From Diphasiastrum complanatum (Eukaryota; Streptophyta; Lycopodiopsida; Lycopodiales; Lycopodiaceae), in contig CM055113.1 in NCBI GenBank assembly GCA_029204225.1, positions 29,061,252-29,121,251 on the forward strand: a stretch of 60,000 nt of DNA. The letters run 5' to 3'. This document shows, piece after piece, positions 21,998 to 32,919 of this stretch (the stretch's first letter is position 1; the number at the start of each line of letters is the position of its first letter). The notes beneath the pieces are model-generated. The model saw only the letters and a program-made list of their open reading frames with translations. It ran no database searches and had not been told where the DNA came from. The position numbers and the translations under genes were made by a program.

Positions 21998-23107
21998 TTA
22001 GGGTTTAGCATTGCTCGTCATTGGTTGTCAACCAAACATTTGGGAGAATGTTTGGTGCTATGTGTTAATGCCCTCATTTGATGTACCCATGAAAGTTTTG
22101 GTGGAGGGTTTTAGTTTTGGGAACATAAAGGTAAATTCTATTACTTGAGATGGCTACAAAATACAAAGGAGAACGAGCATTTGGCATTATTCACATAGAT
22201 TGCTCTACATGGTATCACTACCTCCTTTCATTTGTAGATGTGGGCTTAATTTTAAATATTTCACCCTGACTAAAATTTATTATGTTACAAGCCAACCACA
22301 TTTCTTATTTTTGCAACATTCTAATGAGGCATGACCACTCCTTAAGGGTAAGGTAAACACGAAACATAATCAGCTCCAGAGGGCAAGCTACACCTCCAAA
22401 GGGTGGCCCTTCAAAGTTCATCCAAACACCACAACCTCAAAGGGAAACCTTCAAGGTTTGGCCAATATGTCACTGGAGTTATACTTGATAGGATAAATAG
22501 TCAGACTACATATATAAGAGGCTACCACATAAAGATCTTGTCCTCATTGTATGTAAGGCCCAAAAACTTTTTAGTTTGGGACCTCCTCTATAATTTCTTA
22601 ATTCTAAGAGTTGAGGTAGCTCTTTCTACCTCTTTTCTCTTCTCTTGATCTCTTAGCCTCTCCGCTATTTCTCTCCATCTTTATCTCTTCCCTCTCTTTC
22701 TACCTTGCACTTACCCTCTTTTCTCCTCCCTTATGCATTTCCTCTTTTCCCACACCTCCCTTCTCCTTCATTCTTTCCTTATCTTCACCAACCATCTTGA
22801 CTCTGTCCCACTCTCTTTTTACCACAACCATGTGATGGTTGAGCTAGTTTTAATTTCTTATGTTCTATGATGCTATGATTTGTTATGAATCTTGTTGTTT
22901 TTTTCTTTGTTTTGAATCTTATTGTGTTTTGGTAGCTATTAACTATAATCTTGGTGAAACAAACTTCCTTTAGCAATATCATAGCCTTGTGCATAAGCTT
23001 TCATTATTTATTCTATTTTTTGGGGTTAATGTGATGTGAGCTTGTCATTAGCTCCTCTTTGGATCAAACCCAATCACCTATGCCACACAATACACAATGG
23101 CACATTC
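21998..23107. other. Unassigned intergenic stretch
   Basis: No coding or transposon domain is recognised. The block 22320-22560 (CTCCAAAGGG and CTCAAAGGG phrases repeated, then TATATAAGAGGC at about 22510) has the look of an LTR or promoter, but no partner copy is in the window. A pyrimidine-rich block lies at 22620-22800. Confidence 0.3.
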
Positions 23108-23117
23108 AGTCTAATCG
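23108..23117. repeat. Target-site duplication, left (10 bases)
   Basis: AGTCTAATCG directly precedes the left end of the inverted-repeat element. The same ten bases follow its right end at 24087-24096. Confidence 0.9.
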
Positions 23118-24086
23118 GGGTTTGGCATTTTGCGAGTAAATCATCTGCGAGTTTTGCGAGTTTAGTGTTTTTAAATTACGACAAATTGATAGCACATGGC
23201 ATGCTACATTGTTTTTAGGTCTTAAAATTTATTCTACTTCGTTTTTTTGGTGAGTTCCATATGTATACTTCATTATCATGTTGTTTATTTTCTTACTAGC
23301 TAAAAGATATGTCTACAAATTGTACATAGTGTGCTATATCATTGAGAACGTAGTTCTAAAACTTAATCACTTTAATTCTACATTTATCAGGCTAAAATAG
23401 TTTTGTCTACTACCAAGGATTGATGTACGACCATACATTAAAAGACATGATGGTATGTGGCCAAGCCTATGATAGGTATCATAAAATCAACGTTGGTAAA
23501 AAAAAGTAATTGTTGTATGTTCTAGAGATGGAGGCTATAACTTAACTATTAAGCTTATGTTGAGATGATGAAATAGTAAAGTATTTTTATTTTATTTTTT
23601 ATCAAATTTGATTATAGCAATGTATTCTACATGAAAAATGGAGCATTTTTGCTTTTTGGATCATCTCAATCTGAGCAATATTAAGAAAGTTATCGCCCTT
23701 CAAAGTTTACTTGGCTAATTTTTTTTTTCTTGGAGCTTGAAAGGGGTAGCACGCCGGCGTGCTACCAATTTAAGCTTCTAGTCTTTAACTCAAATTGATA
23801 GCACGTCGGCGTGCTACCCCTTTAAATGTTTTCTAGTCTAAAAAACGTTGAACTACCATAAGTTTCTTACTATTGCTCAGATTGAGATGGTCCAAAAAGC
23901 AAAAGTGCTCCATTTTTTATGTAGAATCCATTGACATAATCAAAGTTAGTTTTTATTTAATATTAAACGATTATATATAAAGCCTATATATCTAATAGCA
24001 TACCATGTGCCATAAAAATTCAGAAATTATTTGTAAATAAAACTCGCAAAACTCGCAAAGAATTTACTTGCAGATTGTCAAAACCC
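23118..24086. mobile_element. Foldback, Mutator-like non-autonomous DNA transposon
   Basis: The 969-base element starts GGGTTTGGCATTTTGCGAG and ends in the inverted counterpart (…GATTGTCAAAACCC). The outer terminal repeats align over at least 45 bases, and the similarity resumes further in (left CACATGGCATGCTA near 23196, right TAGCATACCATGTG near 23996). An inner pair of arms aligns from about 23610-23690 to 23870-23945. At the centre lie two GC-rich palindromes (23745-23766 and 23797-23817) that are also inverted relative to each other. Perfect 10-base duplications flank it, in the 9-11 base range of Mutator-like elements. It has no coding capacity, so mobilisation would need a transposase from elsewhere. 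Confidence 0.85.
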
Positions 24087-24096
24087 AGTCTAATCG
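24087..24096. repeat. Target-site duplication, right (10 bases)
   Basis: AGTCTAATCG directly follows the right end of the inverted-repeat element, identical to 23108-23117. Confidence 0.9.
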
Positions 24097-24107
24097 TTGG
24101 CCTTGCT

Positions 24108-24795
24108 TGTGAAAAATTGCCTACATTGGCAAATCTAGCCATGTAGAATATTGTACATTTTGTCAATATTGTTTGTTGGTTACTTGAATGGCCAAAGTGC
24201 CACTTGTACATACACACCTAAAGTAGGTTACCACGAGTCAAGAGGAGTGGTTGTGTCTATTTGGTAGTGATTCCTACTTTGTAAGATCTAGACCATGATT
24301 TATGATGAGATTTGTACCTACCATGCACCTACCAAGCATGACTCTTGGATCTAGGCTAGGGTTTTCACATTAGGGCAAGAAAGTGGAGTCTACTTCCTTA
24401 TTACATGCTAGATTTTCACCTAACTTTGCAAAGGAAGTGTGTTTTACTATGTATTCTCATTCTCCATAGTGAGAAGATAGAAACTTTTTGGAGCCTCAAG
24501 GAGAAACTCGAGTTTCCCATTTTATGGTGATTACTCTTGATTTTTAATGAAACCCAGCTTTGGCACTTTGTAAACACTGTCTACAGGCCATACTACAGCC
24601 TTATTTCCACACGTGTGGAGTTGGATTATACTACTTGATCAATGCTTTGATTGTCTCTACTTGTTTCCTATCAAGCTGCTAAACTAGATCTTGTTTTCTG
24701 ATGACTAGTTTCTGATAGATTGTTTAACAAGCATACAATCACCTTGTGGATCATTCAAAGGTCCATTTATGGTCCTTAGTACTGTACTTTTCACA
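24108..24795 (+). repeat. 5' LTR of copia element (24.1-28.8 kb)
   Basis: 688 bases from TGTGAAAAATTGCC to ...GTACTTTTCACA, with perfect terminal inverted repeats TGTGAAAA/TTTTCACA. The first 475 bases match 28326-28799 closely. It contains a perfect 14-base palindrome TCCACACGTGTGGA at 24606-24619. It starts 12 bases after the right target duplication of the preceding DNA transposon. Confidence 0.92.
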
Positions 24796-24808
24796 TGGTA
24801 TCAGAGCC
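24796..24808 (+). other. Primer binding site
   Basis: TGGTATCAGAGCC, complementary to initiator-methionine tRNA, directly follows the LTR end at 24795. Confidence 0.93.
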
Positions 24809-24921
24809 ATGGTTGTGGGTGTGGTCTAGACGGGCAGTAGCTAAAAAGGGCTATGCCTTGAGGGGGAGTGTTAGAAAGTGTCAAGGCTATAGCCCTTGCA
24901 CAACACTCTTGGAACACAAAT

Positions 24922-24993
24922 GGACGGGTAGCTCAGTGGTAGAGCACCCCACCAGAATGGGGGAGGTCCTAGGTTCAATCCCTAGCCCGACCA
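24922..24993 (+). repeat. tRNA-like sequence with Pol III A and B boxes
   Basis: The 72 bases fold as a cloverleaf. The acceptor arms GGACGGG/CCCGACC pair at six of seven positions. The D arm contains TAGCTCAGTGGTAGAGC (box A, 24929-24939), and the T arm has CTAGG/CCTAG around box B GGTTCAATCCC (24972-24982). The anticodon stem CCCC/GGGG has an A:G mismatch at its base, and position 33 is C rather than U, so the anticodon is uncertain and a working tRNA is unlikely. It is a tRNA pseudogene or tRNA-derived promoter module inside the LTR-like unit. Confidence 0.7.
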
Positions 24994-25073
24994 CACACAC
25001 CAAGTGTAAAAACTTTTCACATGCTATTAGAGCCTAACATTTTTGGTCCTTAGTACTGTACTTTTCAAGTTAG

Positions 25074-28000
25074 ACCTAACAGTTCAAAGACAAGTCCAAG
25101 TACAAATGTTTTTTCTGTGGAAAGAAAGGACATTTTGCATCAGAATGTCTCAAGAAGAAGAAGGCACAAAAGAGCAAACAAAGCAACATTGCACATCAGG
25201 AGGAGGAGGAGGATGAAGAGTCATCCTTGATGGTTTCCAACAAACCACCATCATCCAAGAGCAACACCAATGACTCTTGGTGGATTGATAGTGGGGCAAG
25301 TTCCCACATGACATATCAAAAGGACATATTCTCCACCTTACTTTCTTACAATGACTTACATAGATCAATCTATACTGCAAGTAGTCAAGAATGTAAGATA
25401 AGTGGAATAGGAACAATTCCCTTGTATGTGGGATCATCCAAAAGGATGAATCTTGATAATGTTCTTTATGTTCCTAAGTTAACCAAGAATTTGCTTAGTG
25501 TTGGCCAGTTAATGGATAATGGCCTAGATGTACAATTTAAGCATGGATTTTGTTCCATCCTTAGAAATGATGAATGTATAGCCAAAGTCTTTAAGCAAGG
25601 TAGATTATTTAAGCTTGATGCTAATATTGCAGTGGAGAGTGTTAACTTGGCAAAGGTGGAGTTATCAAAGGTGGAACTGTGGCACAAAAGGTTGGGTCAC
25701 CCCAACTACAAAGCCATGGAATCTATGGTTGCAAAGGAGCTTGCAGTTGGACTCCCCGAGCATTTGTCAAAGTGTGGGAAGAGATGTGAAGCATGCAGCC
25801 TCTCAAAGGCTCACAAACTACCCTTCTCAAGATCTACATCAAGATCAAACTCTCCTCTTGAACTCATCCATTCAGATGTTCATAATGTTTCACATGAGTC
25901 TAATGGTGGTGCCAACTACTATGTAATCTTCATTGATGCTATTCTAGATTTTGTTGGATGTACCTCTTGTCTAGCAAATTAATGGTGTTTGATTCTTTTG
26001 TAAAGTTCAAGACTTTGGTAGAAAATCAAGTTATTACCAAGATTAAGGTATTAAGGAGTGATAATGGAGGTCAATATATCTCCAATAAGTTGATTGACTT
26101 TTGTAGTTCTAATGACATAAAGAGGGAGTTGTCATGTCCATACACCCCTCAACAAAATGGAGTGAGTGAGAGAAGAAATAGATCTCTTTGTGAGTGTGCT
26201 AAGGCCTTAAGGCTAGATGCTTCTCTATCCAAACCATTTTGGGGTGAAGCAATAACTTGTGCTAATTATTTGTGCAATAGATTTCCAAACCAAGTCATTG
26301 GAGGAATCACACCATTTGAAGCTCTATTTGGAGAGAAGCCCAATCTCAAGGATCTCAAAGTTTTTGGATCCACTTGCTATGTACACCAATCCTTGGATAA
26401 GAGAAGGAAGGATGATGCAACATCCATCAAAGGAATCTTTGTGGGATATGGTGAGAATAGCAAAGGTTATAGAGTCTTCAATCCCATCACTACCAAGGTG
26501 ATAGTGAGTAGGGATGTTATTTTTTATTATGGACATGCTTGTGATTTGGATGATAATGCTACTAATCATCTTGATGCCAAGGATCATGCTAGGATGGAGG
26601 AGGAGCTTCCAAGTGAAGAAGAACTTGAGAATGCACCTCAAGATGCAAGAACTCCAAGAACTCCAAGAAGATCTACAAGGGCAAGATCTGAGCCATTGAG
26701 GCTCACCTATGATGGTCAAGGTGATCAAAGGGAAGGCTCATCATCTTTCACATCTTACAACTTTCTTACTTCAATGTTAGATGAGCCAACATGCTATGAA
26801 GATGCTTGTAAGTCTAAAAGTTGGATGGATGCTATGCAAGTAGAGTATGATGCTTTTATTGAGAATCATACTTGGGATCTTGTGGATCTTCCTCAAGGGA
26901 AGAAACCTCTTGATTGCAAGTGGGTGTTTAGATTGAAGTATAATCAAGATGGATCAATAAGCAAGCATAAATCTAGGCTTGTTGCCAAAGGTTTTTTACA
27001 AACCAAAGGCATTGATTATGATGAGACTTTTGCTCCTGTGGCTAAGCTTGTTACTATCAGGTTGATCATTAGTCTTGCTACAACCTTCAATTGGGAGCTA
27101 TTCCAACTTGACTTCACAAATGCATTCCTCAATGGTTATTTGGAGGAAGAGATCTACATGAGGCAACCCGAGGGCTTCATCAAGGCAAAGCATGAAGGAA
27201 AGGTGTGTTTTCTGAAGAAGAGCCTTTATGGGCTCAAGCAAGCACCTAGAGCATGGTACTCTAGGCTAAACTCTTTTCTCATTTCCATCAATTTTGTAAT
27301 GAGTGCCTATGATCCATCATTGTATATAAGTTTTCATGATGGCATGATCATTATTCTTGTTTTGTATGTAGATGACATTATCTCGAGTGGTAATGATCTA
27401 GATGGAATTAGAGATGTAAAAATTGCTTTTGCAAAAGAGTTTAAGATGGTAGATCTCGGCCTATTGAGCTTCATTCTTGCAATAGAGGTTATTAGAGGAT
27501 GTTATTTTAGCTTCATTTGTCAATATAAATATGCTACATCCATCCTAGATAGATTTGGAATGAAGAATTGTAAAGGCATTGAGACACCAATGGAGCAACA
27601 TGTAAAAGCATCTATTGGCTGTGATGAAGCATCCTTTGAGGACATCACATTATATAGAAGGCTTATTGGCTCCTTGATCTATTTAACTATAACTAGACCT
27701 GATCTTAGTTATAGCGCTGGAAAGTTAAGCCAATTCATGCAAAGTCCTCTAGTTTCACATTGGAAGATGGCCAAAAGAGTTCTAAGATACATTTCATTCA
27801 CTAAGAATTTTGGTATTTTGTGGCTTAAGAGCCTATAGTGACTCGGATTTTGCAGGTGAAAAAGTGGATAGAAGATCAACAAGTGCCTTTGCCACCTTTC
27901 TATGTGATGGAGTAGTATCATGGCTTTCCAAAAAGCAAGATACCATCTCCCTATCTTCCACAGAATCCGAATACAAGGCCTTGACATCAACATGCAAGGA

Positions 28001-28364
28001 GGTCTTGTGGCTCAAAAGGCTATTGGTGGAGCTTCATGTCATGGAGGAGGATATTCCTATCATCTATTGTGACAACCAATCAGCCCAATCACTTGCAACT
28101 AATCCTACATTCCATGCAAGGAGCAAACACATCGAAATTGCTCATCATTTCGTGAGGGAAAAAGTGCAAGCTAAAGATATCAAGCTCCAACATGTGCCAT
28201 CATCAAGTTGCTTGGCTGATTTGTTTACTAAACCTTTACCTAAAGATTCATTTGTCAAGCTTAGATCTTCAATTGGAGTTATTGATAAAAGCATTGTGAT
28301 CTCCAAGGCTAGATTTGAGGAGGAGTGTGAAAAATTGCCTACATTGGCAAATCTAGCCATGTAG
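25074..28364 (+). pseudogene. Ty1/copia pol (gag N-terminus missing, two frame breaks)
   Basis: The coding remnant starts just before the CCHC zinc knuckle (CFFCGKKGHFASEC, 25107-25148); about 240 gag residues are missing. Next come protease (WWIDSGASSHMTY, about 25278-25316), GAG-pre-integrase (LWHKRLGHPNYKAM), and integrase (LELIHSDVHN, a frameshift near 25960-25980, VLRSDNGGQYIS, PQQNGVSERRNRSL). RT follows (WVFRLKYNQDGSI, FTNAFLNGYLEEEIYM, VLYVDDIISSGN near 27365), then RNase H after a second frame break near 27830 (AYSDSDFAGEKVDRRSTSAF, SLSSTESEYKALT, ARSKHIEIAHHFVREKV). The C-terminus reads into the 3' LTR, ending at 28364. Apart from the two breaks the frames are long, so inactivation looks recent. 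The lineage is that of the element at 55381. Confidence 0.92.
28312..28325 (+). other. Polypurine tract
   Basis: GATTTGAGGAGGAG directly precedes the 3' LTR start TGTGAAAAATT, where plus-strand DNA synthesis is primed. Confidence 0.85.
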
Positions 28365-28799
28365 AATATTGTACATTTTGTCAATATTGTTTGTTGGTTA
28401 CTTGAATGGCCAAAGTGCCACTTGTACATACACATCTAAAGTAGGTTACCATGAGTCAAGAGGAGTGGTTGTGTCTATTTGGTAGTGATTCCTGCTTTGT
28501 AGGATCTAGACCATGATTTATGATGAGATTTGTACCTACCATGCACCTACCAAGCATGACTCTTGGATCTAGGCTAGGGTTTTCACATTAGGGCAAGAAA
28601 GTGGAGTCTACTTCCTTATTACATGCTGGATTTTCACCTAACTTTGCAAAGGAAGTGTGTTTTACTATGTATTCCCATTCTCCATAGTGAGAAGATAGAA
28701 ACTTTTTGGAGCCTCAAGGAGAAACTCAAGTTTCCTCTCATTGTATGGTGATTACTCTTGATTTCCAATGAGACCCAGCTTTGGCACTTTGTAAACACT
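28326..28799 (+). repeat. 3' LTR, truncated
   Basis: It matches 24108-24582 of the 5' LTR with few differences, then stops abruptly after GGCACTTTGTAAACACT. The remaining 210 or so bases of the LTR are absent and a minus-strand copia RNase H fragment begins at the junction, so no right target duplication can be found. Confidence 0.9.
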
Positions 28800-29251
28800 C
28801 CTCGTTACAAGATATCTATCTACTTTAACATGGATCTTGGAATCAAGCCAAAATTAGATGTAAACTTTAGGAAAGCACTCTTGAGCAATGGTTTGGTGAG
28901 GAGATCGGCAATACATGATGATGATCCAATATGCTCCAAGTTGATTTATCCTCCAATGACTTTTTCTCTTACAAAGTGGTGTGAAATCTCAATATGTTTG
29001 CTTCTTGCATGAAAAAAAGGATTGTTGGCAAGATCTTGGGCCAAGATGTTGTCACACTTGATGATAGGTAGATCTCCATCCTTGATGCACTTGAGCTCCA
29101 TAATTAATCTTTTGATCCACCAAACCTCTTTGGTAGTGGTTGTAAGGACCTTGTACTCAATATGGACCAAAAGTTCAAAGTCATTGAGGATGGAACGAGG
29201 TAGCCCAAGACAAAGTTGTACAAGTTGAATGCTACAATCAAAGGGCAACAT
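28800..29251 (-). pseudogene. Ty1/copia RNase H C-terminus (minus strand)
   Basis: The minus strand from 29251 reads FELLVHIEYKVLTTTTKEVW, LPIIKCDNILAQDLANNPFF, ARSKHIEISHHFVREKVIGG, and, past a stop, SSSCIADLLTKPLLK and FTSNFGLIP down to about 28810. It is the same lineage as 16788-17083 but opposite in orientation. It directly abuts the truncated 3' LTR on one side and a plus-strand copia fragment on the other. Confidence 0.85.
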
Positions 29252-30831
29252 GGACTTATCTCATCCATTCCATCGCAAAATAGATCTATGGCACAAAAGG
29301 CTCGATCACTTGAACCTGGGTAGCCTTAGCTTGATGAAAAAACTAGAGATGGTAAACGTATTGCCCATGATGGAAGATAATTTGAAGACAATCTACGAAT
29401 CGTGTGTGTATGAGAAGTAGCATAATGAGAAATTCAAACGTGGTGGAGTTGCAAGGGCAAAGAACATCTTGAAATTAATCCACATTGATCCATGCGAACC
29501 AATGAGAATGATTTTTATATGGATAGCGTACTACTTCATCACCTTTATAGATGATATGTCTCGTAAGACGTGGATTTACTTTTTTAAATTGAAATTTGAT
29601 GCTTTTGCCATTTTTAAGAGCTTCAAGGCAATGGTCAAAAACCAAACATGTAGAAAGATCAAGATCTTAAGATCTAATAGTGGAGGTGAGTACAGGTCCA
29701 ATGAGTTTCAAGACTTTTGTGACCATTGTGGAATCAAGAGATAGTTCACGCAAGCTCACACTCTAGAACTCAAATGGTGTAGCTGAGTGCAAGAATTGCA
29801 CAATCATGGGAATTGCCAACTATATGCTTGCTGAGATAAAACTACCAAAGCAATTTTGGTTAGAAGCATGAAACACCATAGTGTATCTCCAAAATGGAGT
29901 CCTACCATTGCAATACCAAAGGTAACACCTAAAGAGGCATTTCCAAAAAAGAAGCCAAAAGTAAGCCATTTGCGAATCTTTGGATGTAAGGCCTTTGTAC
30001 ATGTTTTTAAAGAAGATCGAGCTTGATGTAAAAGCATTGAAGTGTATCTTCTTAGGCTATGATGATCATGTGAAAGGCTATAGATGCTTCGATCCTTTGG
30101 AGAGAAAAATGCATATTAGAGATAGGATGGAGGAGAGATAAACCATTTGGTGCCAAGAGGATTGAAGTTGCAGGTGACAACAAACACAAGGAGAAGGATG
30201 TACCTTGGGACAGATTCTCACTAGGAAGCAAATCACTTGACAAGAAGCTCTCCAATGGTTTCATGAGAGATTGATGGAGAGTCATGACCTGGATGAATCA
30301 TCCCCATCCAGGGAGAGCTACAAAAATAGACTAGAGAGAAGACACAAGGCTGATAGGGGTATGAAAGCATCATTCAAAGCAAGAGCCTTTGACTCATAAT
30401 AAAGTGAAAGATGATCATATTTGGGTTAAATCCATGAGAGAAGAAATTGATTCAATCATCAAGCACAATGCATGGGACTTAGTGGAGCCACCAACTGGTA
30501 AGAAACCCATTGGCTGTAAATGAATATACAAATTTAAAAGTAAGTATCATGCAGATGTGAGCATAGCAAAACACAAGGCAAGATTGGTAATCAAAGGCTA
30601 AGCACAAAGTAAAAGCATCGACTACAAGAAAATCTTTGCACCAATGTGTAAGTGGAATACTGGCTTGTTGCTTTAGCTTCACATTTTAGCTGGCCCTTAC
30701 ATCAAATCGATGTAAAATTTGCTTCTCTAAATGATGATTTAGAAGAAGAAGTATTCATGGATCAACCTAAAGGCTTTGTTGAGAAAGAACGGGAGCATAA
30801 AGTATGTTGCTTGAAGAAAGCACTATGTAAT
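29252..30831 (+). pseudogene. Ty1/copia integrase and RT N-terminal remnant
   Basis: The order is GAG-pre-integrase (LWHKRLDHLNLGSLSLMKKL), integrase (LIHIDPCEPM, ITFIDDMSRKTWIYFFK, ILRSNSGGEYRSNEFQDF, then NGVAEC*NC and LPKQFWLEA), the integrase tail (LRIFGCKAFVHV, CIFLGYDDHVKGYR), and the RT start (IDSIIKHNAWDLVEPPTGKK, AKHKARLVIKG*AQSKSIDY, EEEVFMDQPKGFVEK, KVCCLKKALC). In the integrase the expected catalytic Asp of RSDNGGE is changed to Asn (RSNSGGE). Many stops and shifts are present. It belongs to a copia family different from the one at 24.1 kb. At about 30832 the RT continues in frame as a gypsy RT. Confidence 0.85.
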
Positions 30832-31390
30832 GCACCAACTAGTTTTCAACGAATGATGATTGTAATATTCCACAACTATCTAAGAATATTTTTTGTTATC
30901 TTTATCGCTGATTTCTGTGTCTACAATACGAGAAGCAGTCATCTATCGAAGCTCTGAAAAACACTTCAACATAGAGACAAATCTCTATGTCTCCATCCAA
31001 AGAAATTTTATTTCAGAATGTTGGAAGGAATTCTACTAGGCTTATTCAAGGCATAGAAGGCGACAAAGACAAGATCGAAGTGATCAACAATTTGAAAGAA
31101 CCAACCAGTTTATGTGAGGTCGTGGTTTTCTAGGCCATGTTGCCTATTATCGAAGGTTCATCTACGATCATGCAAGTCTGGTTTTGCCTTTAACTCACTT
31201 GCTGAAGAAAGAAGTCGAATATATCTTGTCGACAGACCAACAAAAAGATTTTGACAATCTTAAGCATAAGCTATTACAAGCTCCAATTCTACGCAAATAC
31301 TTTTGGAATGTAAATTATGACGATATCTTTTTGTGGTCAAAATGTTTGCTTGCTAAATACAGGAACAATTTAGGATTCAAGAATTAATTT
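30832..31390 (+). pseudogene. Ty3/gypsy RT C-terminus and RNase H start
   Basis: The frame reads NAPTSFQRMMIVIFHNYLRI, FFVIFIADFCVYN (where YLDDILIYS would be expected), then shifted frames FRMLEGILLG, KIEVINNLKEPTSLCEV, FLGHVAYYRRFIYDHASL, LPLTHLLKKEVEY and DFDNLKHKLLQAPIL. These are the gypsy palm, thumb and RNase H connection blocks. The YxDD catalytic pair is lost (IADFC). It is joined without a frame break to the copia RT fragment upstream. Confidence 0.85.
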
Positions 31391-31642
31391 TTTGTGCTAC
31401 CTCCTACTACCATCTCAAGGGAAGCTTGTAAATGGTTCTCTATGGTTTAGTGAAGTAAAAGCTCAAGCAAATGGCTATAGGTAAGAGTGTGAAACTACAG
31501 CTTATAAATTCTTATGGGGAAAATTTATGCATGCTAGTTATTTGTCTATTCAAATTAGAATATTGAAGTTTTTCATTCCTATGTAAATAAGGATCATGAA
31601 ATTCAAAGGGTAATCGATTTTCCATAATTCAAGGTTGTAGTA
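31391..31642. other. Unassigned, probable further gypsy remnant
   Basis: It lies between the gypsy RT/RNase H fragment and the next LTR element. Some short frames could be gypsy RNase H residues, but no motif is certain. Confidence 0.3.
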
Positions 31643-32608
31643 GTGTTGTGCAAGCATCCCAAAGAGAGCCGGCAACCACGACTTAGCTTCTCAGCTTTCA
31701 ACTCTTGGCGTCCGAACCCACTTGACATACAAGCAGCCAACTTGCCAACAACGATCAAACTTAACCAACTTAAAGTTCAGAAACCAACATTGAGATCCAA
31801 CTTGGCGCCATGCCAGATCGAGAGTCCCGATGTGGGTGACTTCCCTCCAAGCAAGCCGCCTGACATACATCAAACTTAACTGGCTCGAAGCTTCGCTACA
31901 AACGAGTAACTTCCATTCCAAGCAAGTCGTCTACCTTACATCAGACTTAACCAACTCAAAAGCTTCGTCACGAGAGCTGGAAGCCAATTGGGACCATGCC
32001 CAGACTGGAGAGCCATAAATAGGTAACTTCCACCCAAGCAAGCCATCCAACTCAGCCGACAGGTTAGAGCCCGTTCTCCAAGAGCTTAGGACCCATTCAC
32101 GTTCATGCAAGGAACACTTAGAACCGCAAGCCACGACAGATATGAAGACAACCAATTCTTGGACCGAATGGTCCCGACAGCATACCGCTGGCATCTCGGA
32201 CCGGATGGTCCTGACGACATACCGTGCGTTTTAGGATACGACCCTCAACTAAGTGCTAGATCAAAAAGATTTGAAGCAGCCTTACAATTGGCGCTTTTAT
32301 CGAACACTGAAATGCAGAAGGTAATCATAGTCAATTTGAGAATAATCCCACTTTATTAATAAATCTGAGAAGGTTACATTTCAAGTGTGTGACCGACCCT
32401 CGTCTCCAGGGCACTGGCATGCCAAGGTGGACGCCATGACAACATTCTAGCAAGAGAAACTGAGATTTGGTTGGAGCTCGCCCTGAGTCACAACCCCTAT
32501 TCTCCTATAGTTTTGGTGGGATTCGCCACCTCTCCTCATAACAAGTGCTCTGCATAAGCTGGTAAAGCACGTTTTCTCTCTTTAGAATTTTCTCTTTCTA
32601 GAATTTAT
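31643..32608 (-). repeat. 3' LTR (minus orientation) of the short-interior element
   Basis: This is the left copy of the direct repeat. It shares phrases such as GACATACAAGCAGCCAACTT and CTCTGCATAAGCTGGTAAAG with the right copy. Internally it repeats the phrase CCAACTCAAA(A/G)GCTTCG-like units, so short frames on either strand are low-complexity by-products. Confidence 0.8.
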
Positions 32609-32905
32609 TGGCGAATATGTCACACCGCACCCCACAAGGCACAGACCGTGCTTTCACCTACCTAGGTAGCACTTTGCCTCATCTGTCCTTACGTGCAAAC
32701 AGCCCCAGGCCTGAACCGCGAGATTTGACAGTGCTTACACCACAAGGACAGCACCTTGACTCATCAAGTCCTACGTTCTGTCGACCACCCCGACCGTGGA
32801 TGCACCCATGCTTACATTGTGGACAGCACATTGCACAACAGTTGTCGTGATGAACCCCAAACAATGGCCATTTCTGTGAGATCTGCATTGTTGACCGGCC
32901 AGTCG

Positions 32906-32918
32906 GCTCTGATACCAC
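32906..32918 (-). other. Primer binding site (minus strand)
   Basis: The + strand GGCTCTGATACCA is the reverse complement of TGGTATCAGAGCC and sits one base from the right LTR edge. Confidence 0.85.
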
Positions 32919-32919
32919 A

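Larger units (their letters stand above)
24796..25034 (+). mobile_element. Miniature LTR-like (TRIM-like) unit inside the copia leader
   Basis: In order: a primer site (24796-24808), about 50 bases of internal sequence, a polypurine tract TTGAGGGGGAG (24858-24868), a 153-base segment from TGTTAGAAAGTG to AACTTTTCACA (24869-25021) with LTR-like TGT...ACA ends, and a second degenerate primer site TGCTATTAGAGCC (25022-25034). This is the primer-internal-polypurine-LTR-primer order expected of a terminal-repeat retrotransposon in miniature. Its own 5' LTR is replaced by the copia LTR, which shares the ACTTTTCACA end plus primer site, so recombination there is plausible. The 153-base LTR-like segment contains a tRNA-like sequence. 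A second copy of the copia LTR end (GGTCCTTAGTACTG...) follows at 25044-25066. Confidence 0.5.

Noticed and set aside
24922-24993. A functional tRNA gene
   Set aside because: Acceptor and anticodon stems each have a mismatch, the base before the anticodon is C instead of U, and it sits inside an LTR-like unit.
24795-25037. 80-codon frame across the LTR end and tRNA-like sequence
   Set aside because: It spans primer sites and a tRNA-like structure, so it is not a protein gene.
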